This document shows positions 55,126 to 63,899 of a stretch of DNA of 64,000 bases, piece after piece. Where the stretch lies: contig JADGOE010000002.1 in the NCBI GenBank assembly GCA_017883135.1, positions 36,580 to 100,579 of the forward strand, written 5' to 3'. How positions within the stretch are numbered: position 1 is the first letter of the stretch; every line of letters starts with the position of its first letter. A program made the position numbers and the translations under genes. The notes beneath the pieces were generated by a model. The model saw nothing but the letters and a program-made list of their open reading frames with translations. It was not told the origin of the DNA and did no database searches. The stretch comes from Acidimicrobiales bacterium (GTDB taxonomy: Bacteria > Actinomycetota > Acidimicrobiia > Acidimicrobiales > RAAP-2).

Positions 55126-55839
55126 TCAGGCCGGATCGGGCTGCCCCGAGCCGCCGGCATTCGTGGCAGAGGAACGGCCGACCTGCCCCGATGCCCCCTG
55201 GTTCGATGGACGGAGGTGGAGCATCCCATCCACCAACAGGACCGTGCCGACCCCGAAGACCGCTCCGCCGAGGGCGTCGCTGGGGAAGTGCCAGCGCAGC
55301 CCGATGACCGCCCAGGTCATCAGGGCGACCACCACCAACCCGATCACCACCACTGCCGGGCGGATCCGGCGGGGCACGGCGAGGACCCAGGCTGTTGCCA
55401 GCGCGGCCAGGGCGGTCACGTTGCCCGACGGGTAGCTGAGCACCCCCTGGTAGTGGCGCCCCACCAGTGGCTTGAGCACGTACTCGACCAGCACGACGGC
55501 CAGCAGCGGACCGGCCAGGCAGGCCGCAGCTCGCCTGGCGTCCCGGCGGACCGAGACCAGTGCTGCCAGTAGCGACCCCACCACCACGACAGCCGGCGCC
55601 CCGAGGTCGGTGATCCGGATGAGCGTCGACGAGCCGGCCGACTTGGCCATCACGGTGAATCCCCATCGGTCCAGTGCGTTGGGTCCGGGGCGGGCGTGCA
55701 CGACGAGGGCCGCCAGCACGGACCAACCGACCAGGACGGCACCGACCACCGTCTCCCTCCGGCCGGAGCGCCCTGGTGGCGCGGCACCGACAACGGAGTG
55801 CTGGTCCTCAGGGATGGGCGATCTCCCGGAACCAGGCAA
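55126..55839 (-). CDS. PAP2-family phosphatase-like membrane protein
   Basis: A 237-residue, six-helix protein of the lipid phosphatase/haloperoxidase superfamily. Motif 1 is KPLVGRHYQG (K...R), motif 2 YPSGN, and motif 3 LRWHFPSDALGG. In catalytically active members motif 2 is PSGH; here the general-acid His is replaced by Asn, while the nucleophilic His of motif 3 is present. The start overlaps the epimerase gene by 32 bp, placing it last in the polysaccharide operon, where a PAP2 enzyme would normally recycle undecaprenyl diphosphate. Activity is doubtful. Confidence 0.85.
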   Translation of the reverse strand: MPGSGRSPIPEDQHSVVGAAPPGRSGRRETVVGAVLVGWSVLAALVVHARPGPNALDRWGFTVMAKSAGSSTLIRITDLGAPAVVVVGSLLAALVSVRRDARRAAACLAGPLLAVVLVEYVLKPLVGRHYQGVLSYPSGNVTALAALATAWVLAVPRRIRPAVVVIGLVVVALMTWAVIGLRWHFPSDALGGAVFGVGTVLLVDGMLHLRPSNQGASGQVGRSSATNAGGSGQPDPA

Positions 55840-56749
55840 CCGTGGCCCGCAGCCCCGCTTCGAGGCCCACCGGTTCGACGGCGGGGAAGAGGGTCCTCAC
55901 CCGGCTCTGGTCGGCCTGGGAGTCGCGGACGTCGCCGCCCCGCGGCTCGGCGTGGTCGCGGGTGAGGGGTTTGCCGAGGATCTCCTCGAGGAGATCGATG
56001 AGATCGAGCAGCGAGACCCGGGTGCCGAAGGCCAGGTTGACCGGATCGGGGTAGGTCACCCGGCGGAGGACGGCATCGGTCAGAACGGCGGTCACGCTGC
56101 CCACGTAGGTGAAGTCGCGGGTCTGTCGGCCGTCGCCGTGCACCGGCAACGGCTCCCCCCGCAGCGCGGAGGCAACGAAGGTGGGTACGACGGCTGCGTA
56201 GGCGTGGTCAGCGGCCTGCAGCGGCCCGAAGACGTTGAAGAAGCGGAAGGCCAGGACGGGCAGGTCGAAGGACCGGCCGTAGGCGAGAGTCGCGGCCTCG
56301 GCGGCCAACTTGCCGGCCGCGTAGGGGCTGACCGGCATGGTCGCCATGTCCTCGCGCTTGGGAAGGGTCGGATTGGCGCCGTAGACCGAAGACGAGGACG
56401 CCACCAACACCTGGGGCCGACCTCGGCGCCGGGCGGCCTCGAGCACCTCCATGGTGCCGGTGGCGTTGGTCAGGTGGCTGGCCATCGGATCGGCCAGCGA
56501 GCGGGGCACCGACGGCCGGGCAGCCAGGTGCACGACGGCATCGACTCCTTCGAACACCTGGTCGAGGAGTGCGCCGTCGAGGATCGAGCCCTCGACCAGT
56601 TCGACGTCCGGCACCGGGGCCAGGTTGTCGGCGTAGCCGGTCGAGAGGTCGTCGAGCGCCACCACGTGCCCGATGCCTGGCTCGGCAAGCAGGGCACGGC
56701 ACAGGTTGGCACCGATGAACCCCGCCCCCCCGGTGACGACAACCCTCAC
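55808..56749 (-). CDS. NAD-dependent epimerase/dehydratase (NDP-sugar 4-epimerase-like)
   Basis: A 313-residue extended SDR. The cofactor loop is VVVTGGAGFIGANLCRAL, followed by VHLAARPSVPRSL, active-site Ser-Ser in VASSSSVYG and Tyr-Lys in SPYAAGKLAAE, and FRFFNVFGPLQ. These match UDP-glucose/GlcNAc 4-epimerases and related enzymes. GTG start, 86 bases after the sugar dehydrogenase gene. It likely makes a nucleotide sugar for the local polysaccharide. Confidence 0.9.
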   Translation of the reverse strand: MRVVVTGGAGFIGANLCRALLAEPGIGHVVALDDLSTGYADNLAPVPDVELVEGSILDGALLDQVFEGVDAVVHLAARPSVPRSLADPMASHLTNATGTMEVLEAARRRGRPQVLVASSSSVYGANPTLPKREDMATMPVSPYAAGKLAAEAATLAYGRSFDLPVLAFRFFNVFGPLQAADHAYAAVVPTFVASALRGEPLPVHGDGRQTRDFTYVGSVTAVLTDAVLRRVTYPDPVNLAFGTRVSLLDLIDLLEEILGKPLTRDHAEPRGGDVRDSQADQSRVRTLFPAVEPVGLEAGLRATVAWFREIAHP

Positions 56750-56835
56750 GGCCGTTCTGTCTTCGTTGCGGCGGGGTGCCCGGTGTCGGGGTCAACTTTG
56801 CCCGATGACCTCAGTGTGTGGTCCACCGGCGGAGG

Positions 56836-58104
56836 TTACAGGCGTTCGACGGTCGGGCCGTCGAGCCGGTTCCGCGTGTCGAACACATAGGCGGCGTGGG
56901 TCCGGACCAGGTCGTAGTCGAACGAGTCGTGATCGGTGATGATGACGGTCGCATCGGCGGCCGCCAGCTCGTCGGCCGTGAGCTCCACCAGAGGGTAGGG
57001 CAGCGAGTCGCCGGCCAGGTGGGGGTCGACCACTCGCACCTCGGCGCCCAGAGCGGCGAGGGACTGGGCGATGGCGGTCCCGGGCGCCTCGCGGGCGTCA
57101 CCGGTGTTCCGTTTGTAGGCAAGCCCCAGCAGCAGGATCCGCGAGCCGTTGACGGCCAGGCCCCTCCGGTTGAAGCCCAGCATCAGGCGGCGCACGACGT
57201 AGTCGGGCATGTGCTCGTTGACGTCGTTGGCCAGCTCGACGAAGCGGAACGGTTGGCCGAGGCTCCGCCGTACTTTCCACGAGAGGTAACTGGGGTCGAT
57301 GGGCAGGCAGTGGCCGCCGACACCGGGCCCGGGGGTGAACCGCAGGTAGCCGAATGGTTTGGTCGACGCGGCGTCGATGGCCTCCCACACGTCGATGTCG
57401 AGCTCCGCGGCGAACATGGCCAGCTCGTTGACCAGCGCGATGTTGACGTGGCGGAAGGTGTTCTCGAGCAGCTTGGTGAGCTCGGCCTCGCGGGTGCCCG
57501 ACACGGGGACCGTCCGGTCGACGATCCGATCGTAGAACCCGCGTACCGCGTGCAGCGAGGCCTCGTCGATGCCGGACACCACCTTCGGCGTGGTCTCGAG
57601 GCTCCAGGTGGGATTGCCGGGATCGATCCGTTCGGGGCTGTAGCCCAGGTGGAACTCACTTCCGGCAACCAGGCCCGAACCTTCCTCGAGGAGGGGGGCC
57701 ACCAGCTCCTCGGTGGTCCCGGGGTAGCTCGTTGACTCGAGCACCACCGTGCCTCCGTGGCGCAGGTGGGGTGCGATGGTGGACGCCGCTGCCTCGACAT
57801 AGGACAGGTTCGGGGCGCCGTCGTGGAGCGGCGTGGGCACGTCGATCACCGCGACATCGAAGCCGGCCAGCCGTACGAGGTCGTCCGTGGGCTCGAAGCG
57901 CCCGGAGGCGAGCGCCCGGGCCAGGCGCTCGTCGGTGATGTCCTCGATGTAGGAGTCGCCATCTGCCAGGCGCTTGATGCGGTCAGCGTCGAGGTCGAAC
58001 CCGACTACGTCGAACCCGACCTCTGCCGCCCGCAGGGCGAGTGGCAGACCGACGTAGCCCTGACCGACGACGACCAGCTTGGTCCGCTCGTTTCCCGGAC
58101 TCAC
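56836..58104 (-). CDS. UDP-N-acetyl-hexosamine 6-dehydrogenase-like (WbpA/UDP-sugar dehydrogenase)
   Basis: A 422-residue enzyme oxidising C6 of a UDP-sugar in two steps. KLVVVGQGYVGLPLALRAAEVG binds NAD; EKLLENTFRHVNIALVNELAMF-like (here TKLLENTFRHVNI) and the catalytic Cys in GPGVGGHCLPIDPSYLSW are diagnostic. The LENTFR form resembles the WbpA/TviB/MnaB type acting on GlcNAc or ManNAc rather than the plain UDP-glucose enzyme. Start is a GTG at 58104, 23 bases after the CapD-like gene; the track start (58206) is inside that gene. Confidence 0.9.
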   Translation of the reverse strand: MSPGNERTKLVVVGQGYVGLPLALRAAEVGFDVVGFDLDADRIKRLADGDSYIEDITDERLARALASGRFEPTDDLVRLAGFDVAVIDVPTPLHDGAPNLSYVEAAASTIAPHLRHGGTVVLESTSYPGTTEELVAPLLEEGSGLVAGSEFHLGYSPERIDPGNPTWSLETTPKVVSGIDEASLHAVRGFYDRIVDRTVPVSGTREAELTKLLENTFRHVNIALVNELAMFAAELDIDVWEAIDAASTKPFGYLRFTPGPGVGGHCLPIDPSYLSWKVRRSLGQPFRFVELANDVNEHMPDYVVRRLMLGFNRRGLAVNGSRILLLGLAYKRNTGDAREAPGTAIAQSLAALGAEVRVVDPHLAGDSLPYPLVELTADELAAADATVIITDHDSFDYDLVRTHAAYVFDTRNRLDGPTVERL

Positions 58105-58126
58105 CCGTTGTTGGTCGGGAACGGGC

Positions 58127-60178
58127 TCATGCCGGGACTTGTTCGGGGATCTCGACCGGCACCTTGGACGGAACCGGCTGGCGGGATGAGCTCTGCGCGA
58201 TGTCATCGGACCCGGACAGGAGGTCTAGTTGCTGGGCCGGTCGAGATCCCGGATGATCCGGACTGGCCGTCAGGTTGGACGATGCCACGCTGAACAGCAG
58301 GGTCCGCACCGATTCGGCGTCGCGGCAGGCGATCGCCCCGCACAGCTCCTTCAGCCCGGCGGAGAACTCCTTGGAGGAGGCGGAGATGGGGATCAGCTGG
58401 TTGATATAGGGATGGTGGGTCGTGAGCACTTCCTCGTCAGGCGTCCGGAGCTCCTCGTCGAGCTTCTCCCCTGGCCGGATGCCGACGATCTGGATCGGGA
58501 TGTCGACGCCGACCTGGTACCCCGAGAGGCGGATCATCCGCTCGGCCAGGTCGACGATGCGGACGGGCTCGCCCATTTCGAGCATGAACACCTCGCCACC
58601 GCCGTCGGACAGCACCGAGGACTCGAGGACGAGCTGCACCGCCTCTTCGACGCTCATGAAGAAGCGGGTCATCCGGGCATCGGTCACGGTGACCGGGCCT
58701 CCATCGGCGATCTGGCGGGTGAAGGTGGGGATGACGCTGCCGCGGCTGCCGAGCACGTTCCCGAACCGCACCGTGCAGTAGGAAGCTCCGCTCGGCGCCC
58801 GGGACAGGACGATCTGCTCGGCGAGGCGCTTGGAAGCTCCCATGACGCTGGACGGCCGCACCGCTTTGTCCGTCGAGATCTGCACGAAGCGCTGAGCGCC
58901 CACGGCGGTGGCTGCCTCCACGACGTTGAGGGTGCCGAAGACGTTGGTGCTGGCTGCTGCGATGGGGTGATGCTCGAGTACGGGAACGTGCTTGTGGGCA
59001 GCCGCGTGGAACACCACCTCGGGGCGGAACCGCTTGAACGCCTCGAAGACGGCGGAGCGATCGGTGATGTCGACGAGTGCCTGCTCGCAGCTGACCCGGA
59101 CGGTGGCCGCGGTGTCGTGGAGGTGCGTCTCGTCGTGGTCGAGGAGGATGAGCACGGCTGGGTCGAGCTCGGCCACCTGGCGGCAGATCTCCGAGCCGAT
59201 GGAACCGCCGGCACCGGTGACCAGCACGCGGCGACCGGCCAGCGAGCGGCGGACCAGGTCGAGGTCGATCGGCACCGGGGTGCGGCCCAACAGGTCCTCG
59301 ATGCGCGGCTCGCGGGCCGTGCGGACCGAGGCGGCGTGGCCGGTCCTGTTGACCAGGTGGCTCACGCCCGGCAGCACCTTCATGGTCAGGCCGGCGAACT
59401 CACAGGCCCGCAGTACCTGCTCGACCAGTTCCGGGGGCGGATTGGGAATGGCGAGCAGCACCTGTTGGAGCGAGTAGCGGCTGGTCGAGGCCGGGATGTC
59501 GTCGATCGATCCGACCACCGGAACCCCCAGCATGGACAGGCCGTGGGCTCGCGTGTCGTCGTCGAAGACGGCGACGGGGACCAGCCCGGCACCCGGGCTG
59601 CGCAGCATCTCCCTGATGGCGGCGGCACCGGCGTCGCGACTGCCCACGATGGCCACCCGAAGCCCGACCCGGCGCGATCCCCGTTGCCAGGCGAACAGCC
59701 GCGTATGGAACCGCAGGATCCCCATGCCGGCGGTGGCGAACATGCACCCGACGACGATGACCGTCACCGGCACCGTCCCGATCTTGATGCTGCGCCCGAG
59801 AGGATAGGCCAACACGAGGAAGCAGACGATCACCGTGGCAGAGAGCACCAGCTGGCGGGCCTCTTCGGCTCCGGCGTGCCTCCACATGCGACCGTAGAGC
59901 CCGAAGACGTGGTTGGCCGCGAGGGTGACGATCAGTGCGACGAAGACGAATGTGGCAAAGTGCTGCCAGTAGTAGGCCGGCGCCCTGTCGCGGAAGTAGG
60001 TGACTTCGGCCAAGCCGTACCCGGCCACGACGCAGACCGCGTCGAGGAGGGTGAACACCAGGCGGGACCGTATCCGGCTGACCCGCATGGCGAGGTTCGG
60101 CCTGTCGGGATGTGCCGACTCCGGGACAGATGCATCCCCACGCTGCTCTGCAAATTCGTGCTCAGGCACAGAAACCAT
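58127..60178 (-). CDS. polysaccharide biosynthesis protein, CapD/WbpM-like NDP-sugar 4,6-dehydratase
   Basis: A 683-residue membrane enzyme from the ATG at 60178 (GGGGGCAATCGA before it; 60205 is another option). Four N-terminal helices include LLDAVCVVAGYGLAEV; a CoA_binding-like domain has RVAIVGSRDAGAAAI. The extended-SDR catalytic domain has RRVLVTGAGGSIGSEICRQ, VFHAAAHKHVPVLE, then ISTDKAVRPSSVMGASKRLAE; the Met-x3-Lys replaces Tyr-x3-Lys as in FlaA1/WbpM dehydratases. MTRFFMSVEEAVQLV is also family-typical. First gene of the four-gene minus-strand operon; probably makes a 4-keto-6-deoxy UDP-HexNAc. Confidence 0.92.
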   Translation of the reverse strand: MVSVPEHEFAEQRGDASVPESAHPDRPNLAMRVSRIRSRLVFTLLDAVCVVAGYGLAEVTYFRDRAPAYYWQHFATFVFVALIVTLAANHVFGLYGRMWRHAGAEEARQLVLSATVIVCFLVLAYPLGRSIKIGTVPVTVIVVGCMFATAGMGILRFHTRLFAWQRGSRRVGLRVAIVGSRDAGAAAIREMLRSPGAGLVPVAVFDDDTRAHGLSMLGVPVVGSIDDIPASTSRYSLQQVLLAIPNPPPELVEQVLRACEFAGLTMKVLPGVSHLVNRTGHAASVRTAREPRIEDLLGRTPVPIDLDLVRRSLAGRRVLVTGAGGSIGSEICRQVAELDPAVLILLDHDETHLHDTAATVRVSCEQALVDITDRSAVFEAFKRFRPEVVFHAAAHKHVPVLEHHPIAAASTNVFGTLNVVEAATAVGAQRFVQISTDKAVRPSSVMGASKRLAEQIVLSRAPSGASYCTVRFGNVLGSRGSVIPTFTRQIADGGPVTVTDARMTRFFMSVEEAVQLVLESSVLSDGGGEVFMLEMGEPVRIVDLAERMIRLSGYQVGVDIPIQIVGIRPGEKLDEELRTPDEEVLTTHHPYINQLIPISASSKEFSAGLKELCGAIACRDAESVRTLLFSVASSNLTASPDHPGSRPAQQLDLLSGSDDIAQSSSRQPVPSKVPVEIPEQVPA

Positions 60179-60349
60179 TCGATTGCCCCCATTCGAACCA
60201 ACCATCGCCTGCCGCCCCGGCGAATTCGAAGTACAAACACCCCTGGCTATACGCACCCGGCACCCGCCCGCCGGTGTGGCCCCGCATCCCTCCAATTCGT
60301 CACTTCACTATACATCAACCTGCACAATTCACCAGGTGCAGATCGACAA

Positions 60350-60365
60350 TTCGCAGAAATGCGAA
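60350..60365. promoter_or_regulatory. inverted repeat TTCGCA-GAAA-TGCGAA
   Basis: Six-base perfect arms around a GAAA loop, 172 bases upstream of the CapD-like ATG. Could be an operator half pair or an RNA hairpin in the minus-strand leader. Confidence 0.5.
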
Positions 60366-60418
60366 CTGCTGCCGACCTCACCCGACCCTCCCCCTGACGA
60401 GCCCGTTAGCGCAGCCCG

Positions 60419-60449
60419 TCGCGCAGGGCTCACGGTGTGCCCTGCGCGA
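60419..60449. promoter_or_regulatory. 11-bp-arm inverted repeat
   Basis: TCGCGCAGGGC and its perfect complement GCCCTGCGCGA flank nine bases. There is no T-tract on either strand, so it does not look like a terminator. It sits between the two divergent promoters. Confidence 0.6.
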
Positions 60450-60481
60450 GACGACATTACAGCGGCGACGCTTTTTGGACC

Positions 60482-60499
60482 ATCCCCAATATTGGGGAT
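60482..60499. promoter_or_regulatory. perfect 18-bp palindrome ATCCCCAATATTGGGGAT
   Basis: Symmetric site lacking a central spacer, 186 bases before the Wzz-like ATG. Length and symmetry suit a dimeric regulator such as a LuxR-type helix-turn-helix protein. Confidence 0.65.
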
Positions 60500-60685
60500 C
60501 GACGGCAGGTGAGGTGCAAAGGGGGTCCGGCGCACGGCCCGGTCTCAGCGACGACCGGAACCAGGGGTAGATCCGCCGTGTCGACGCACGCGGAATCCGA
60601 CGACGGACCCCCGTGGGGTGCTGTCCGATAGGGCCAGGTCGGGTATATGATTTCGCCTCTACGTCGGACAGGGAGTGGGAGATCA

Positions 60686-62362
60686 ATGGAGCCAATCGAC
60701 TTTGTGGGGGCCCTGCGGCGTAGCTGGCGCCTCCTGTTGGCGCTCGGCCTGATCGGTGCGGTCATCGCCGTCCTGATGCCGGTGAGCCACCCAGCGAAGA
60801 AGCAGGGCGTCATGCCGTGGCAGTCCAGCACCGTCGTCGGGTCTGCTCCCAACGGTGGCGGCAACCTGGTCGGTGGTGCGGTCACCAGTGCACAGATCCA
60901 GTTCTATGCCACCAGCGAAGTAGTCATGCAGGCCACGGCCAAGTCGGTGGGCCTGAATGTGCCGGCATACTTGCTTTCCGAGTACATGACAGCGGCGATT
61001 GGCAACGCGCCTCCCGCCGGAAGCTCGTCGACTTCGAGCACGACAGCGCCGAAGAGGGGCAGCACGTCCAGCCTGGTCACCCTTACCGGGCACGCAAAGA
61101 CGGCTGCGGACGCGATCAGCCTGGCCAACGCCTATGCGACGGTTGTCGGGAACTACCTGGGCGACGTCGCATTCATGCACCTGTACCTGTCGGGAAAGCT
61201 GAACGCGTCGAACGTGTCGACCACGACGACAACGGCACCGAAGTCGGACCCCTCGAACTCGATCGCGGCCACCGGATACGAGGTGCAGGTGCCTGCCCAG
61301 TTCGCGGTGCGAACCGCGAAGAGCTCAGCCGGGGTGGGCGGCAGCCGGAAGGTGCGGGGCCTCGTCGGGCTGGCCGTCGGCGTGGCGATCGGGGCCGGGA
61401 TCGTACTGCTGCGCGAGGTGCTCGACAGGCATCTGAGAAGTGCGGCGCGAGCGGCGGAGGTCTTCGGGTTTCCGGTGGTGGCGGAGATGCCGTCCAGCTC
61501 GAAGGTGGGGACGGTGGGGGAGGAGCAGGACCCGGGCATCGACGTGGTGACCGACCCGGGTTCGCCGAGGGCCGAGGCGTACCGGATGCTGCGGATGTCG
61601 GTGCTCTTCGAGGGACTGGCACCCACAGCGGGCCCGACCAATGGCGCGGGGTACGGGATGGTGCTCGGTGGCGGGCTGCTGCCGTCGGCGATCACACCGA
61701 CCGAGGCGCCTACGGCGCCGATCCCAGGGAGCCGCAAGGTGGTGCTGGTGGTGTCGGCCGCAACCGAGCCGTCCCGCCCATTTGTGGCAGCAAATCTGGC
61801 CGCCGCGTACGCGGAAGCGGGCCAGCAGGTCGTGGTCATCAGCACGGGGGACGTCGAAGGAGGTCCTCTGGGTAGCTCGGCCGCAGGACTTGCCGAGGAG
61901 ATCGGAACCGAGGACGTCCGGGCCCAGTTGGAGCCCTCGACGCTCGAGCATGTGTTCCGGCTGCCACTGCGCCCGTTCATCAAGAACAGCGGGCAGCTGG
62001 TGACCCGGGCCCCGGCGGTGCTCGACGCGGCCCGCCGGCTGTCGGACGTGGTCATCGTGGAAGCACCGCCACTGCTCGCCTTCCACCATGCCGAAGCGCT
62101 GTGTCACGCGGTCGACGTGGTGCTCGTGGTGGGTGAGTGTGGCTCGACCACCTTCGACGAGGCCCGGCGCGCCGGTGACCTGCTCCGCCGCAGGGGGGCC
62201 CCGGTGCTTGGCGTGGTGGTGACCAACGTGCACCTCAGCCGCCGGGACATCCGCCATGCGGGGCAAGCCGGCCCCCCGTTGACCGCGAGCCCGTCGGGTC
62301 GCGACGAGGTTCTGGCGGTTGCGGGCGTGAGCGGTCCCTCCGCGACACAGACCCAGGTCTGA
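60686..62362 (+). CDS. Wzz-like chain-length/tyrosine-kinase-family protein with degenerate P-loop
   Basis: A 558-residue protein of the polysaccharide co-polymerase/BY-kinase family. ATG at 60686 with GGGAG shortly before. The Wzz half starts MEPIDFVGALRRSWRLLLALG and is closed by a second helix (VRGLVGLAVGVAIGAGIVLLREV). The cytoplasmic half follows the BY-kinase layout: PRAEAYRMLRMSVLF, then VVLVVSAATEPSRPFVAANLAAAY where kinases have a GxxGxGKS/TT Walker A; the Gly and Lys are missing. The Walker A' segment reads VVVISTGDVE rather than a DxD, while VVIVEAPPLL resembles Walker B. No tyrosine cluster at the end. Probably a structural, non-phosphorylating regulator of chain length. Confidence 0.85.
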   Translation: MEPIDFVGALRRSWRLLLALGLIGAVIAVLMPVSHPAKKQGVMPWQSSTVVGSAPNGGGNLVGGAVTSAQIQFYATSEVVMQATAKSVGLNVPAYLLSEYMTAAIGNAPPAGSSSTSSTTAPKRGSTSSLVTLTGHAKTAADAISLANAYATVVGNYLGDVAFMHLYLSGKLNASNVSTTTTTAPKSDPSNSIAATGYEVQVPAQFAVRTAKSSAGVGGSRKVRGLVGLAVGVAIGAGIVLLREVLDRHLRSAARAAEVFGFPVVAEMPSSSKVGTVGEEQDPGIDVVTDPGSPRAEAYRMLRMSVLFEGLAPTAGPTNGAGYGMVLGGGLLPSAITPTEAPTAPIPGSRKVVLVVSAATEPSRPFVAANLAAAYAEAGQQVVVISTGDVEGGPLGSSAAGLAEEIGTEDVRAQLEPSTLEHVFRLPLRPFIKNSGQLVTRAPAVLDAARRLSDVVIVEAPPLLAFHHAEALCHAVDVVLVVGECGSTTFDEARRAGDLLRRRGAPVLGVVVTNVHLSRRDIRHAGQAGPPLTASPSGRDEVLAVAGVSGPSATQTQV

Positions 62363-62386
62363 CCTCGAGCCGGGAGCACCAACCTC

Positions 62387-63724
62387 ATGCTCATCGCGGC
62401 TCAAGTACCGTCCGAGCCGTTCGTCGCTGTCGTCATCGGCGTCGCCCTGTTCGGGCTTGGTCGCGTGGTCATCCGGCGGGTGGCATACGCCGAGGCCAAA
62501 CCGTGGCTGATCAAGGTGATGACGATCGGCCTGGTCCTCCACCTGCTGGCCGCCCCGACCCAGATCTTCGTCGTCGACCACGTCTACCACGGCATCGCCG
62601 ACTGGATCCGCTACACCCACCAGGGCGCCCTGCTCGCCCCTGACTTCCGCCACTTCAACTTCACGCTGTCCGGGGCCGACGTGCGCCAGATCGTCAACGA
62701 CGGTTCAGTCAGCATCGCGACCGGAATCGTGATGACCATTGTCGGCGTCAATCAGTTGGCCACGTTCCTCGTCTTCAGCTGGCTCTCCTTCATCGGCGCC
62801 ATGTTCTTCTACCGGGCCTACAGCCTGACGTTCGCCGGTGCCGACGATCGGCGCTACGCGTGGATGCTGTTCCTGTTGCCGTCGCTGATCTTCTGGACGG
62901 CGGACGTCAGCAAGGAATCGATCATGATGTTGGGGCTGGGCCTGACCGCGTACGGTGCCGCCAAAATTCTGGCTCGCCAGCGTGGCGGGTTCGCACTGGT
63001 CGTACCCGGTGTCGTCATCGGGTACTACATCCGCCCCAACGAGATGCTGCTGGTGCTGGGCGGCTTTGCCGTGGCGATGATGATCCCCACCGCTGCAGCG
63101 CGCCAGAACCTCGGCGGGTTGCGTCGCATGCTGGGACTGGCCTTCCTCGGTCTGTTGTTGGCAGTGTCGGGGTACCTCACCCTGCACTACCTGCACGGCG
63201 GCGCCGGGGGGACGTTGTCGTTGCAGCAGACCAACTCCAACAACCAGGGCGCCGGCCTCGGGTTCGGAAGCAGCGGCGTGCCGTACTCGACCAGCCCGGT
63301 GACATTTCCACGGGACGTCTACGAGATGCTGTTCAACCCGCTGCCGTTCAACGCACACGGCATGGGCGAGCTGGTAGCCGCCGTGGAGAACACGGTCATC
63401 ATCGGGCTGATCCTGATGTCGCTGCGACAGCTGCGGATGTTGCCGCGGGCCGCCTTCGCCCGGCCGTACCTGATGCTGTGCGCCGTCTACAGCGCGGCCT
63501 TCATCTACGCCTTCGCGGCCCTGGGGAACCTGGGCCTGATCGAACGTGAGCGGGTCATGCTCCTGCCGTTCCTGCTGGTGCTGCTGTGTACCCCGCGGGC
63601 ACCTCGCGGAGCGCCTCCCCGCTACGAGTGGGAGTTGCGGCGCCGGGCCCGCCTCCGCCTCCGCCAGTCCGCAGAGAGGCTGAGGAGTGGTCGGCCGGGC
63701 ACGCCGGTTCCCACCAACGGATGA
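62387..63724 (+). CDS. polytopic membrane protein of the polysaccharide locus
   Basis: A 445-residue protein with about 10 helices, such as VVIGVALFGLGRVVI, WMLFLLPSLIFWTADVSKES and ALVVPGVVIGYYIRPNEMLLVL, and a large loop rich in Gly/Asn/Ser (QQTNSNNQGAGLGFGSSG). The C-terminal tail is very basic (RRRARLRLRQSAERLRSGR). It starts 24 bases after the Wzz-like gene, which is where a Wzy-like polymerase or GT-C glycosyltransferase often lies. No diagnostic Wzy motif is visible; the polymerase role is inferred from position only. Confidence 0.7.
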   Translation: MLIAAQVPSEPFVAVVIGVALFGLGRVVIRRVAYAEAKPWLIKVMTIGLVLHLLAAPTQIFVVDHVYHGIADWIRYTHQGALLAPDFRHFNFTLSGADVRQIVNDGSVSIATGIVMTIVGVNQLATFLVFSWLSFIGAMFFYRAYSLTFAGADDRRYAWMLFLLPSLIFWTADVSKESIMMLGLGLTAYGAAKILARQRGGFALVVPGVVIGYYIRPNEMLLVLGGFAVAMMIPTAAARQNLGGLRRMLGLAFLGLLLAVSGYLTLHYLHGGAGGTLSLQQTNSNNQGAGLGFGSSGVPYSTSPVTFPRDVYEMLFNPLPFNAHGMGELVAAVENTVIIGLILMSLRQLRMLPRAAFARPYLMLCAVYSAAFIYAFAALGNLGLIERERVMLLPFLLVLLCTPRAPRGAPPRYEWELRRRARLRLRQSAERLRSGRPGTPVPTNG

Positions 63725-63899
63725 TCGAAGGCTCTGTGCAACCGCACTGAGCACCGTAATTACCACGAGGAGTAGGGATGGCCCATATTCCTCTCCTAAT
63801 GTGGTTCGAGACGGTTGCCTACGGCCGATGCGTTTGTTACCGTAATCACGGCAACGAGAGTTGCGCGCAGTGCTACCTATTCAACGACCGGGGGGACCC

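Larger units (their letters stand above)
60179..60685. other. 507-bp divergent intergenic region of the polysaccharide locus
   Basis: AT-richer than its surroundings, with three inverted repeats listed separately and several AATTCG/CAATTC motifs. On the plus strand TATATGAT (60644-60651) before the Wzz-like gene is a plausible -10. I found no coding ORF: the track ORFs here lack any sequence support. Confidence 0.6.

Noticed and set aside
60419-60449. Strong hairpin as a bidirectional terminator
   Set aside because: No T-tract on either side and it lies upstream of both divergent genes, so nothing converges on it.
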